Below are positions 40,977 through 49,105 of a stretch of 49,204 bases of DNA, piece by piece (within the stretch, counting starts at the first letter, position 1; each line of letters begins with the position of its first letter). The notes beneath the pieces are model-generated. The model was given only the letters and a program-made list of their open reading frames with translations, was not told the DNA's origin and did no database searches. Location of the stretch: assembly GCF_000964085.1 (NCBI RefSeq), contig NZ_JZRB01000026.1:1-49204 (forward strand). The letters are read 5' to 3'. Both the position numbers and the translations under genes were made by a program. The stretch comes from Luteibacter yeojuensis (lineage in GTDB: Bacteria > Pseudomonadota > Gammaproteobacteria > Xanthomonadales > Rhodanobacteraceae).

Positions 40977-41729
40977 TCACGTCGTGCAATGGCCATCCAG
41001 GGGGGCCTTCAGCACATCGTCCACGGCGGCGGCGGGCACGTCGAGGTCCCGCCCTGACACCGGGAAATCGATGCGCACGTCGATGCCCTTGCCCTTGGCG
41101 TTGCGCACGGTGCCCATGCCCTCGTAACGCAGCAGGCGGTGGTCCTTCGCGCCGTAGGTCATCTCGATGGTTGGCGCGGCGAACGCATACCAGGCATCGA
41201 GCTTCAGCACGAGGTGGCGCTGGCCATCGACGACCTTGCCGCCCAGGATCTTCACGTCGAAGAAGCGAAACCGGCTGGCGACGAGGAACGGTATGGTCGC
41301 CCCCGCGCCCAGGGCATCCCAGTGCGCGCGGATGTACGGGTCGAAGCCGGCATCGATAACGGCGCCGGCGGGGATGTCGATCGTCTTCGCCCGCTCGCCG
41401 TCGCCGCCACGCGCCACGTGGATATCGAGTTTTGAACCCGTGGCGCGTACCGTTTCGCGCAGGCCGCTGCGTGCATCTTCATACTGCACGTCAGGCCGTG
41501 TCGGGTCGCCATGCGTCTGCAGCAGCTTGCGCGCGAACGGCTTGCCATCCGGGCACTGGTAGCTCACCACATGGCGGCCGCCATCGATGTAATGCACTTC
41601 GCGATACAGCATGGCCCCGCCGGCGCGTGGCACCGCCTCGCCAGCGTAGCGCTCGGCGCCCTGGGCCGGCAGCACGCACAGGCCAAGCGCGGCAAGGATC
41701 AGGCGTTTCGTCGTCATAGGGGCATCCAT
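40977..41729 (-). CDS. Secreted hypothetical protein heading the lipid operon
   Basis: A 250-residue protein with a signal peptide (LILAALGLCVLPAQGAERYAG). The rest is beta-rich, with regular segments such as MLYREVHYIDGGRHVVSYQCPDG, VVDGQRHLVLKLDAWYAFA and HRLLRYEGMGTVRNAKGKG, suggesting a periplasmic beta-barrel or lipid-binding fold. I do not recognise a named family. It starts 122 bp from the divergent sigma factor gene and is probably the first gene of the minus-strand operon. The ATG at 41729 has an AAGGCGAG ribosome site; an in-frame ATG four codons later is possible. A transporter or sensor role for modified lipids would be guesswork. Confidence 0.75.
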   Translation of the reverse strand: MDAPMTTKRLILAALGLCVLPAQGAERYAGEAVPRAGGAMLYREVHYIDGGRHVVSYQCPDGKPFARKLLQTHGDPTRPDVQYEDARSGLRETVRATGSKLDIHVARGGDGERAKTIDIPAGAVIDAGFDPYIRAHWDALGAGATIPFLVASRFRFFDVKILGGKVVDGQRHLVLKLDAWYAFAAPTIEMTYGAKDHRLLRYEGMGTVRNAKGKGIDVRIDFPVSGRDLDVPAAAVDDVLKAPLDGHCTT

Positions 41730-41788
41730 GGCAGGCGGCTCGCCTTATGGGCTTGTACGAGGGGCAGGGTCGCCCGGATGCAGTCGCG

Positions 41789-41816
41789 TTTACGTGACGG
41801 CCAATCGTGGTATAGA
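41789..41816 (+). promoter_or_regulatory. Putative promoter of the SigK-like operon
   Basis: TTTACG (41789-41794), a 16-bp spacer and TATAGA (41811-41816), a moderate sigma70-type match, 36 bp before the sigma factor ATG. The 122-bp divergent region would also need an ECF-type promoter for the lipid operon; I could not identify one with confidence. Confidence 0.4.
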
Positions 41817-41851
41817 TCGCGGCACGCGATTGAGCCGAAGGGATCCCAAGC

Positions 41852-42409
41852 ATGCCAGGCACCACGCCCGCCGAGCGCGATGCGCTGAACGACCTGCTGC
41901 AACGCACCGGCGCGCGGGATGAAAAAGCCTTCGCCTCGCTCTACAAAGCCACCTCGGCCCGCCTCTTCGGCGTGTGCATGCGCATGGTCGGCGACCGGGC
42001 CGAAGCGGACGACATCCTGCAGGAAGCCTTCGTCACCGTGTGGCGGCGCGCGGCATCGTTCGACCCGGCGCTGGCCAGCGCGTTCACCTGGCTGGTCACC
42101 GTGGTACGCAACAAGGCCATCGACCGCCTGCGCCAGCGGCCCGCGGCACCGGCCGCCGACATCGACTGGGAGGCCATCGTCGATACCGAGCCCGGCCCCG
42201 CCACGCGGGCCGAGGCCGGCGAAGCCCACGGGCGGCTCCGCGCTTGCCTCGACGAACTCGAAGCACAGCAGCGCCGATCCATCCGTGAAGCCTTTTTCGG
42301 TGGCGCTACGTATAACGAGCTAGCGGACCGCGCCAAGGTGCCCCTGGGCACGATGAAGAGCTGGATCCGCCGCGGCCTCCTGCAACTGCGCGCGTGCCTG
42401 GGCACATGA
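41852..42409 (+). CDS. sigK: SigK-like ECF sigma factor
   Basis: A 185-residue extracytoplasmic-function sigma factor. Region 2 spans about residues 25-95 (FASLYKATSARLFGVCMRMVGDRAEADDILQEAFVTVWRRA, AFTWLVTVVRNKAIDRLR). Region 4 spans about 130-182 (QRRSIREAFFGGATYNELADRAKVPLGTMKSWIRRGLLQLR). Its stop overlaps the start of an RskA-type anti-sigma factor and it is divergent from a lipid-modification operon, so SigK is the best family call. It would direct transcription of that operon and itself when released at the membrane. The signal is unknown. Confidence 0.9.
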   Translation: MPGTTPAERDALNDLLQRTGARDEKAFASLYKATSARLFGVCMRMVGDRAEADDILQEAFVTVWRRAASFDPALASAFTWLVTVVRNKAIDRLRQRPAAPAADIDWEAIVDTEPGPATRAEAGEAHGRLRACLDELEAQQRRSIREAFFGGATYNELADRAKVPLGTMKSWIRRGLLQLRACLGT

Positions 42410-43128
42410 ACACGACCTTCGAGAACGACAAGGACAACCTGCGTTACGCCGAATACGTGCTCGGGCTGCTCGATGCCGACGCGCGGGCAGCGGTCGCCGC
42501 CGAAGTGGCGGCCCAGCCCGAAGCCGGCGCCGCCGTCGCGCGCTGGCAGGCGTGGCTGGCCCCGCTTGCCGTCGAAGTGCCCGCCGTGGAGCCCCCTGCC
42601 CATGCATGGCCGGCCATCCAGCAGCGGCTGGGTCTCGCCGGCGCGGCGCGCCCGCGCCTGTGGGACAGCCTGGCGCTGTGGCGCTGGATCGGCGTCGGCG
42701 CCAGCGCCGTCGCCGCCTGCCTCGTGGTGCTCACGGCCACCCGGCCGGGGGCGCCACCGGCCCCCGCGCCCGCCGCGCAGGCACCGGCCGTGGTCATGGT
42801 GTCCACCTTGGCGGGCGATAACGGCCAGGCCGCCTGGACGGCGACGATGGACGTGCAGCGCGCCGAACTCACCCTCGTGCCGGCCACCCCGCAGCCGCTC
42901 GCCGCGGGCCGTGACACCGAACTGTGGCTTATCCCCCAGGGCGGCGCGCCGGTCGCCGTGGGCGTGTTCCCCTCGGCCGATGGCAAGCGTTTCTCGCTGC
43001 CGAGGGCCCTGGTGGATCGGCTCGGCCCCACCGCGGTGCTTGCCGTATCGGTCGAGCCGGCTGGCGGCTCCCCCACCGGCCAGCCCACGGGCCCGGTCGT
43101 GGCCAAGGGCAGCATCCGCGCCGCCTGA
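42406..43128 (+). CDS. rskA: RskA-family membrane anti-sigma factor
   Basis: A 240-residue anti-sigma factor. The cytoplasmic N-terminus (YAEYVLGLLDADARAAVAAEV, VARWQAWLAPLA) binds sigma, one membrane helix lies at about residues 90-110 (WIGVGASAVAACLVVL), and the periplasmic RskA domain follows (AELTLVPATPQPLAAGRDTELWLIPQGG, PVAVGVFPSADG). There is no zinc-binding HxxxCxxC motif, separating it from ChrR-type anti-sigma factors. Regulated proteolysis usually releases the sigma factor. It overlaps the sigma gene by 4 bp. A hairpin lies at its stop. Confidence 0.9.
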   Translation: MNTTFENDKDNLRYAEYVLGLLDADARAAVAAEVAAQPEAGAAVARWQAWLAPLAVEVPAVEPPAHAWPAIQQRLGLAGAARPRLWDSLALWRWIGVGASAVAACLVVLTATRPGAPPAPAPAAQAPAVVMVSTLAGDNGQAAWTATMDVQRAELTLVPATPQPLAAGRDTELWLIPQGGAPVAVGVFPSADGKRFSLPRALVDRLGPTAVLAVSVEPAGGSPTGQPTGPVVAKGSIRAA

Positions 43129-43153
43129 GCTTCTTCACATTTGTCGAAGAAGC
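43129..43153 (+). terminator. Hairpin after rskA, no U-tract
   Basis: GCTTCTTC, 9-nt loop, GAAGAAGC: an 8-bp perfect stem directly at the rskA stop. It is not followed by a T-run, so termination is uncertain. Confidence 0.4.
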
Positions 43154-43241
43154 GGCCGTAAGATATTGACCGCCGTGCTCAACTTCCACGCCAGGCGGCC
43201 GATATGACCATAGCGTTGCAAGCAGGGGAAACAAGCGCGCC

Positions 43242-44738
43242 ATGAAACTCGTCATCGCCGCAGCGATCGTGCTGGCGGTCCACGCTGCCGCCCTGGTGCT
43301 CGCACCGGTGGGCGGCATGGCGATCTCGTACGGCTTCTATTTCGCCGCGGCGGTGCTCGCCATGGCCAGTACCGTGCTGGCGTGGTACCGCTCGGGCACG
43401 CCACGCGATAACCGCTGGTGGCTGTTGCTGGCCAGCCTCGCGCTGTGGACCGTCGGCATGTCGCTCTCCGCGCGGCAGAACTACGTGATGGATAACTCCA
43501 ACCCGGCGCCCGGCGACAGCATGTTCTTCTACATCCTGTACGTGCTGCCGGTGCTGGTGGCCGTTTCGTCGGCGCCCGTGGCCGCGCGCAAGCGCTGGGC
43601 CCTCGCCATCGACCTGGTGCTGGCCTCGCTGCTGGGCGTGCTGTTCTACGTGCGTACGTTCTCCATCGTCTCCATCGAAGGGGCCATGGGGCCGCAGCAG
43701 GCCATCGACGTGGCCCACATGCTCGACTTCGAGAACATCTGCCTCGCCGTGGCGGCGCTGCTGCGCTTCATCGCCACCGACCGCGCCGACGACCACTATT
43801 ACTTCCGCGCGGTGGCGTGGTTCTTCGTCTCGTACGCGTTCACCGGCTACTTCTACAACCACTACGTGGCCCTGGGCGGGCATCCCGATTTCGGCGACTC
43901 GCCGTGGGACATGCTGCTCGACGTGCCCTTCCTGGCCGTGGTGGTGGCCGCGGTCGCGCGCAAGCCGCAGCGCCACTGGATGCCGCCGGTATACCTGGTG
44001 CGCTTCGTCCAGAGCGCCAGCCCCACCTTCCTCGCCATGAGCGTGCTGGGCTTCGGCCTCATGGTGATCCCGAACTACCCGTCGCTGGGCATCGCGGGGG
44101 CCATCGCCGCCGTGGTCGGCATCGGCCTGCGCGGCACGCTGGCGCAGGTCGACCTGGTGGAAGAAGAGTTCCGCCTGTCGCGCAGCCGCGACGAGCTCGA
44201 GGGCCTGGTGTTCGTCGACAGCCTCACCAGCCTGCCCAACCGCCGCGCGCTCGATGAACGCCTGCTGCGCGAATGGCACCGTCCCGGCCAGCGCGAGCCG
44301 ATCTCGCTGCTGATGATCGACGTCGACTACTTCAAGGAATACAACGACCGCTACGGCCACCTCGCGGGTGACGACTGCCTGCGCGCGCTGGCGTCCACCA
44401 TGGTGGCGCGCGGCCTGCGCGCGGGTGACTTCCTTGCGCGCTTCGGTGGCGAGGAGTTCGCCGTGGTCGCACCCGGCACGCGCCTTGCCGACGCCCTGGT
44501 GCTGGCGGAAGACCTGCGCGCCCACGTCGAAGCGCAGGCCATCTCGCACCCGCGCAGCCCCTTCGGCGTGCTGACCATCACCATCGGTGTCGCGGCGATC
44601 CAGCCGGATGCCGCCAGCGGCCCGCTGGAGCTGCTCAACGCCGCCGACCACGCGCTGTACCGCGCCAAGCACGGCGGCCGCAACCGTATCGGCGGCCACG
44701 CCGACCAGCGCGCGGAAAATACCATCCGCGCGGTTTAA
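43242..44738 (+). CDS. Membrane-bound diguanylate cyclase (GGDEF)
   Basis: A 498-residue protein with about eight to nine hydrophobic segments in residues 1-300, forming an uncharacterised membrane sensor, then a GGDEF domain (about 320-480). The catalytic motif is GGEEF (402-406), with DSLTSLPNRRALDERL and MIDVDYFKEYNDRYGHLAGDDCL in place. An allosteric I-site, RAGD at 393-396, sits five residues before the motif, so product inhibition is expected. It makes cyclic di-GMP from GTP. It is downstream of rskA by 113 bp and could be in either unit. Cyclic di-GMP would act on PgaCD and Clp-type regulation in this genome. Confidence 0.92.
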   Translation: MKLVIAAAIVLAVHAAALVLAPVGGMAISYGFYFAAAVLAMASTVLAWYRSGTPRDNRWWLLLASLALWTVGMSLSARQNYVMDNSNPAPGDSMFFYILYVLPVLVAVSSAPVAARKRWALAIDLVLASLLGVLFYVRTFSIVSIEGAMGPQQAIDVAHMLDFENICLAVAALLRFIATDRADDHYYFRAVAWFFVSYAFTGYFYNHYVALGGHPDFGDSPWDMLLDVPFLAVVVAAVARKPQRHWMPPVYLVRFVQSASPTFLAMSVLGFGLMVIPNYPSLGIAGAIAAVVGIGLRGTLAQVDLVEEEFRLSRSRDELEGLVFVDSLTSLPNRRALDERLLREWHRPGQREPISLLMIDVDYFKEYNDRYGHLAGDDCLRALASTMVARGLRAGDFLARFGGEEFAVVAPGTRLADALVLAEDLRAHVEAQAISHPRSPFGVLTITIGVAAIQPDAASGPLELLNAADHALYRAKHGGRNRIGGHADQRAENTIRAV

Positions 44739-44794
44739 CCCCGTTTCGCCCCCTGCCCCGTTTCATCGTCATGTCCCCAAGGAGGCCATGCACG

Positions 44795-46612
44795 ATGAAC
44801 ACGCTACGCACCACCCTTTCCCTCGTTTTCGCCGGCCTCGTGGTCGCGGCCGGGGCCGCCGGCGCCGAGCCGCCGGCACGCCGCCACCCCACGCCCTCGC
44901 CCGCCGTGCCGCCGGATGCCAGCACCGATTGCATCGCGGGCGCCGGCCCCATGGTGATGTACGCGCCGAAGATCATGCCGCAGGTGCGCGGTGGCCGGCG
45001 CGCCGCGCCCGTGGCCGTGGCCGCGCCCGCACCGGCGGCATCACCGGAAGCGCTCGAAGCGCAGTCCGTCACCGCCGCGCCCATGCCGCCCCCGCCGCCC
45101 GTGCCGGTGGCCCCGGCGAACAGGGCGGCACCCGTCGCGCAGGCGAAGATGATGGGATACGTCGGTGTCATCGGAGGCCTGCCGCCGATGGCGGACACCA
45201 GCAAGTACACACACCGCGACACCAACCCGGTGCACCAGGCGGCCACCGACCCGGTCTCCACCTTCAGCATCGACGTGGATACCGGCTCGTACACCAACGT
45301 GCGCCACATGCTCAACGAAGGCCAGCTGCCGCCGGCCGACGCCGTGCGCAGCGAAGAATTCATCAACTACTTCGACTACGGCTACGCGCCGCCGAAGGAC
45401 CGCTCGCGCCCCTTCAGCGTCACCACCGAGTTCTCGCCCTCGCCATGGAACGCGAACCGCCAGCTGCTACTGGTGGGCATCCAGGGCTACCAGGTGCCAG
45501 CCAGCGAGATCCCCGCCGCCAACCTGGTGTTCCTCGTCGATACCTCGGGCTCGATGGACGAGCCGGCGAAGCTGCCCTTGCTGAAGGCCTCGCTGAAGCA
45601 GATCGTGCCGAAGCTGCGCGCGCAGGATCGCATCTCGCTGGTGACCTACGCCGGCAGCACCTGCGTGGCGCTGCGCTCCACCCCCGGCGACCAGCACGCG
45701 AAGATCACCGCGGCCATCGATGCGCTGGGGGCCGGTGGCGGCACGAACGGCGCGGCCGGCATCGACCTTGCCTACGCCGAAGCCGCGAAGGGTTTCATAA
45801 AGGGCGGCGTGAACCGCGTCATCCTGGCCACCGACGGCGACTTCAACATCGGCACCGTGGGCACGCAGGCACTCAAGGACCGCATCGCCGACAAGCGCCG
45901 CAGCGGCGTCGCGCTCACCACCCTCGGCTTCGGCGAGGGCAACTACAACGACGAGATGGCGGTGACGCTGGCCGACGCCGGCAACGGCAGCCACCATTAC
46001 ATCGACAGCCTGGAGGAAGGCCGCCGCGTGCTCGTCGATGAAATGTCAGCCACGCTGATGACCATCGCCAGGGACGTGAAGATCCAGGTGGAATTCAACC
46101 CGGGCGTGGTCGCCGAGTACCGCCTCATCGGCTACGAGAAGCGCATGCTCGCCCGCGAGGATTTCAACAACGATGCGGTGGATGCGGGCGAGATCGGCGC
46201 GGGCGCCAACGTCACGGCCCTGTACGAGATCACGCTGAAGGGCGCGAAGGGCGCGAGCGTCGACCCGCTACGGTACGGTACCGATGCACCCGCCACGAAG
46301 GGCAACGAACTTGCCTTCCTGCGCCTGCGCTACAAGGCGCCCGACGGCGGTGCGAGCCAGCTGATCGAGCAGCCGCTGTCGGCCAGCGTCACCCCCGCCA
46401 GCGAACGCCTGCGCTTCGCCGCCGCCGTGGCCGCTTTCGCCGATAACCTGCGCGGTGGCAAGTACACCGAGGGCTTCGGCTACGCGAAGGTCGCCGAACT
46501 GGCCCGCGCTGCGCAGGGCAAGGATGCCGGTGGCTACCGCGCCGGCATGGCGCGCCTGGCCGACCTCGCCAGCGGCATCCAGACCCCGGCGCCTGTGGCG
46601 GGTACGCGCTGA
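44795..46612 (+). CDS. Secreted von Willebrand factor type A protein (YfbK-like)
   Basis: A 605-residue protein. A signal peptide (to about Ala24) is followed by a Pro/Ala-rich stretch to about residue 120, then the VWF_N region (STFSIDVDTGSYTNVRHMLNEGQLPPADAVRSEEFINYF), a VWA domain with intact MIDAS DTSGSMDE (Asp249, Ser251, Ser253), GGTNG and ATDGDFN, and a C-terminal DUF3520 domain. The start at 44795 has an AAGGAGG ribosome site; an in-frame ATG 24 bases upstream is not followed by a signal peptide. It probably binds a protein partner in the periplasm in a metal-dependent way. It heads the operon with an ECF sigma factor and anti-sigma-like gene. Confidence 0.9.
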   Translation: MNTLRTTLSLVFAGLVVAAGAAGAEPPARRHPTPSPAVPPDASTDCIAGAGPMVMYAPKIMPQVRGGRRAAPVAVAAPAPAASPEALEAQSVTAAPMPPPPPVPVAPANRAAPVAQAKMMGYVGVIGGLPPMADTSKYTHRDTNPVHQAATDPVSTFSIDVDTGSYTNVRHMLNEGQLPPADAVRSEEFINYFDYGYAPPKDRSRPFSVTTEFSPSPWNANRQLLLVGIQGYQVPASEIPAANLVFLVDTSGSMDEPAKLPLLKASLKQIVPKLRAQDRISLVTYAGSTCVALRSTPGDQHAKITAAIDALGAGGGTNGAAGIDLAYAEAAKGFIKGGVNRVILATDGDFNIGTVGTQALKDRIADKRRSGVALTTLGFGEGNYNDEMAVTLADAGNGSHHYIDSLEEGRRVLVDEMSATLMTIARDVKIQVEFNPGVVAEYRLIGYEKRMLAREDFNNDAVDAGEIGAGANVTALYEITLKGAKGASVDPLRYGTDAPATKGNELAFLRLRYKAPDGGASQLIEQPLSASVTPASERLRFAAAVAAFADNLRGGKYTEGFGYAKVAELARAAQGKDAGGYRAGMARLADLASGIQTPAPVAGTR

Positions 46613-46632
46613 ACCCCGTAACCTCGTCGGCC

Positions 46633-47187
46633 ATGGATGCTCCCCTGGCCGACGATGCCTCGCTGATGCTCGCCTGGGTGGGCGGGGACGCGGCCGCGTT
46701 CAAAGCCCTGTATGCAAGGCACAAGGGCCCGCTGTACCGGTTCCTGCTCAAGACGGTGAAGGACCGGGCGCTGGCCGACGAGCTGTTCCAGGAAACGTGG
46801 GCGCGCGTCATCGCGGCGCGCGACCGCTACCGGGCCGAGGCGAAGTTCAGCACGTGGCTGCTGCAGATCGCACACAACCTCGCCATCGACGCTTTCCGCA
46901 AACAGAAGCCGCAGGCCGGTGGCGACGAAGCCGACGCGGTGTTCGCCGCGCAGCCGGCGCCCGAGCGCGAACAACCCGAGCAGGCGCTGTCCGAATTCGA
47001 ACTGCGCCGACGCATGCAGCAGGCCATCGACGGCCTGCCCGACGACCAGCGCGAGACCTTCGTGCTGCGCATGGAATACGAACTATCCCTGGAGGAGATC
47101 GCCGCCATCACCGGCGTGGGCCGCGAAACCGCGAAATCCCGCCTGCGCTATGCCATGGCACGCATCAAGCAGTGGTTTGCCGACTGA
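46633..47187 (+). CDS. ECF sigma factor (RpoE-like) of the VWA operon
   Basis: A 184-residue ECF sigma factor. Region 2: FKALYARHKGPLYRFLLKTVKDRALADELFQETWARVIAARDRY and FSTWLLQIAHNLAIDAFRK. Region 4: RRRMQQAIDGLPDDQRETFVLRMEYELSLEEIAAITGVGRETAKSRLRYAMARIKQ. It lies 20 bp after the VWA gene and 1 bp before the next, so all are co-transcribed. The target promoters are unknown; control of the VWA operon itself is a reasonable guess. Confidence 0.92.
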   Translation: MDAPLADDASLMLAWVGGDAAAFKALYARHKGPLYRFLLKTVKDRALADELFQETWARVIAARDRYRAEAKFSTWLLQIAHNLAIDAFRKQKPQAGGDEADAVFAAQPAPEREQPEQALSEFELRRRMQQAIDGLPDDQRETFVLRMEYELSLEEIAAITGVGRETAKSRLRYAMARIKQWFAD

Positions 47188-47188
47188 C

Positions 47189-47992
47189 ATGAACCCGAAC
47201 ACGCCCCCACCGAGCGACGACGACCTGCCCGACGAGCGCGAGCTTAAAGCGCTGTACGGCCGCCTGCCGAAGACGGAGCCCGACGCCGCGCTGGATGCGT
47301 CCATCCTGGCCGCCGCCACGCGCGCCACGCCGGTGCGGCGCCGGCCGCGCTGGCCCGTGGCGCTTGGCTCCGCGGCCGTGCTGGTGCTCGCCGCGGGCGT
47401 GGGCTGGCAGATGCGCGACGCGCCGATCCGCGATACCGCCACGGAGCGCGCGCAGAGCCTGCAACGGCCGGCGCCGCCAGCGGCCGTGGCGCCCGTGCCC
47501 GCACCTGCGATCGCACCGCCCACGGCAGCCGATGCGGCGCCCATGGCGGAAACCCGCGCCGCCGCGAAGCCGGCGGTATCGGCGCCCATGCGCAAGGCGG
47601 CCGCGCGCCACGCGCCGATGGCGGAAGGCATGGTCACATCGGCGGCGCCATGGGCGGCGCCAGCGCCTGTACCTGCGCCAGCACCCGCCCCCGCCGCGCC
47701 CGCCGAGCCCCCTTCACCACCGCCACCGCCCGCCCCACCCGCGGACCTGGCACCCGCCGCCGCGGAGCAGGCGTTCGCGCCGGCCCCGGCCCCTGCCGGC
47801 GCACCCGCGATGCAGATGCAACTGCGCGCGGCACCGAAGGTGGCACCGTTGGGTCCGGACGATCGCGTCGGCGAGATCCGCCGCTTGCTCGACCATGGCG
47901 ACCGCGACGAAGCCCTCCGCAAGCTCGCCGAGCTGCGCCGTCTTTACCCCGCGTACGCCTTGCCGCAAGACCTCCGCGACCTGAAGCCTTGA
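47189..47992 (+). CDS. Membrane anti-sigma-like protein with Pro/Ala-rich periplasmic region
   Basis: A 267-residue protein. A cytoplasmic N-terminus (about 50 residues: DDDLPDERELKALYGRLPKTEPD) leads to one membrane helix (about 55-75, WPVALGSAAVLVLAAGVGW). An extended Pro/Ala-rich periplasmic segment (about 80-215) and a helical end (DDRVGEIRRLLDHGDRDEALRKLAELRRLYP, TPR-like) follow. Its place 1 bp after an ECF sigma gene and its topology fit an anti-sigma factor, although the N-terminus matches no motif I can name. The Pro/Ala stretch may reach across the cell envelope, perhaps to the VWA protein. Its stop overlaps the next TTG start. Confidence 0.78.
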   Translation: MNPNTPPPSDDDLPDERELKALYGRLPKTEPDAALDASILAAATRATPVRRRPRWPVALGSAAVLVLAAGVGWQMRDAPIRDTATERAQSLQRPAPPAAVAPVPAPAIAPPTAADAAPMAETRAAAKPAVSAPMRKAAARHAPMAEGMVTSAAPWAAPAPVPAPAPAPAAPAEPPSPPPPPAPPADLAPAAAEQAFAPAPAPAGAPAMQMQLRAAPKVAPLGPDDRVGEIRRLLDHGDRDEALRKLAELRRLYPAYALPQDLRDLKP

Positions 47993-48585
47993 GCACGTCG
48001 CTGGAAACCCTCGCCGCGCCGTTCCGCCACGAGGAAGACATCAAGAAGAGCCGCTTCCTCACCCAGGCGGCGCCCGTGGCGACGCCCGCCGAGGCGCTGG
48101 CCTTCTTCCAGGCCGTGGGCGACCCGGCGGCCACGCACAACTGCTGGGCCTACCGCATCGGCGACGCGTACCGCTTCAACGACGATGGCGAGCCCGGGGG
48201 CACGGCGGGCCGCCCCATCCTCGCCGCCATAGACGGGCAAGGCTGCGATCGCGTCGCCGTCGTGGTCACGCGCTGGTACGGCGGCATCAAGCTCGGCGCC
48301 GGCGGGCTTGCACGGGCGTACGGCGGCGGCGCGGCGGAATGCCTGCGGCTTGCACCCCGGCTGCCCATCGTCGCCATCGGGCGGCTCGCGCTGCGTGTCG
48401 AGTTCGCCGACCTCGCCCTCGTCACGGCACGCATCCGCGAGCTGGAAGGCACGATCGAAGAAGAAACCTTCGTCACCGATGGCGCCGACCTCGTCGTCGC
48501 GGCGCCCGTGGATCGGCTCGAAGGCATCACGGCACGCATCATCGATGCGACGCGGGGCAGAACGAAACCACGGCCTTCCGCTTAA
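47989..48585 (+). CDS. yigZ: YigZ/IMPACT family protein
   Basis: A 198-residue UPF0029/IMPACT protein. The conserved HEEDIKKSRFLTQAAPV opening, NCWAYRIG, FNDDGEPGGTAGRPIL and VVTRWYGGIKLGAGGLARAYG block are all present, with the shorter C-terminal ferredoxin-like domain following. The start is a TTG at 47989, overlapping the previous stop (TTGA); this gives the usual N-terminus. YigZ function is uncertain (possible role in translation or peptide handling). It is the last intact gene of the window. Confidence 0.9.
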   Translation: MSTSLETLAAPFRHEEDIKKSRFLTQAAPVATPAEALAFFQAVGDPAATHNCWAYRIGDAYRFNDDGEPGGTAGRPILAAIDGQGCDRVAVVVTRWYGGIKLGAGGLARAYGGGAAECLRLAPRLPIVAIGRLALRVEFADLALVTARIRELEGTIEEETFVTDGADLVVAAPVDRLEGITARIIDATRGRTKPRPSA

Positions 48586-48676
48586 GGTGTGCAACGGGTG
48601 CACGAACCGGTTCATCCGCTATCGCGAATGCATGTGTTCAGCGGCTAGCGCCGCCTTAGGCTGGTGAGGTGTCGGC

Positions 48677-48812
48677 AGTCGGGGGCGGGCAGGCCCTTGG
48701 GGCCGCCAGTCGCGGACCTGCGGACCGGGCCGTAGTAACGATGTCGCGATAACCGATGCATTCGGCGGCCCTCCGCTCATGTCGGCCCCAAGGGCCTGCC
48801 CGCCCCCGAGTC
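48677..48812. repeat. Long palindromic repeat element, copy 1
   Basis: Perfect 25-bp inverted arms lie at 48681-48705 and 48783-48807 (arm begins GGGGGCGGGCAGGCCCTTGG), with 77 bp between. The inner part contains GCGGACCTGCGGACCGGGCC and GGCCCTCCGCTCATGTCGG. The whole element reappears, in reverse orientation, at 49106-49204. It lies in the 619-bp stretch with no intact gene downstream of yigZ. Confidence 0.85.
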
Positions 48813-48899
48813 GATACGCCTCGTTTCGTGCGGCACAAGCCGGCGCTGCGTGATGCCACGCTCGTTCCGGCACGCCTCGCTTCGGTAGGCGTAGTGGCA

Positions 48900-49075
48900 G
48901 ACGTACTTGATGGGCCAGCGTGCACAACGTTGCCCACGATGTACCGTGCCAAGACCCGCGCGTCACCATCCTTCGCCAGAAGGCGACCCTCGAACGTGCG
49001 CTGCCAGAGCGGGAAAGTTTGCCCTTGTGCGCAAAGCGCGCGGGTCATCCATGATCGTGCGCGTCCGCGGGCTTT
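48900..49075 (-). pseudogene. Degenerate REP-associated transposase (RAYT-like) fragment
   Basis: The minus strand encodes, without an intact start, a stretch reading TFPLWQRTFEGRLLAKDG and DARVLARYIVGNVVHAG. This recalls the C-terminal part of Y1/IS200-type REP-associated transposases, where WxxxF and ARYIVANPxRAG are typical. After VVHAG the frame shifts: the likely continuation (KYVCHYAYRSEACRNERG) is in a different frame. The N-terminal half with the catalytic HxH and Tyr is absent. It lies between two same-family palindromes, as RAYT genes do. Confidence 0.5.
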
Positions 49076-49105
49076 TTGCTTGTGCCCCACGAAACCGGGC
49101 GCGTG

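Noticed and set aside
47500-47800. Repeat-like Pro/Ala codons as a tandem repeat or CRISPR-like array
   Set aside because: The periodicity comes from Pro/Ala-rich coding in the membrane anti-sigma-like gene; no spaced identical repeats. No CRISPR array was seen anywhere in the window.
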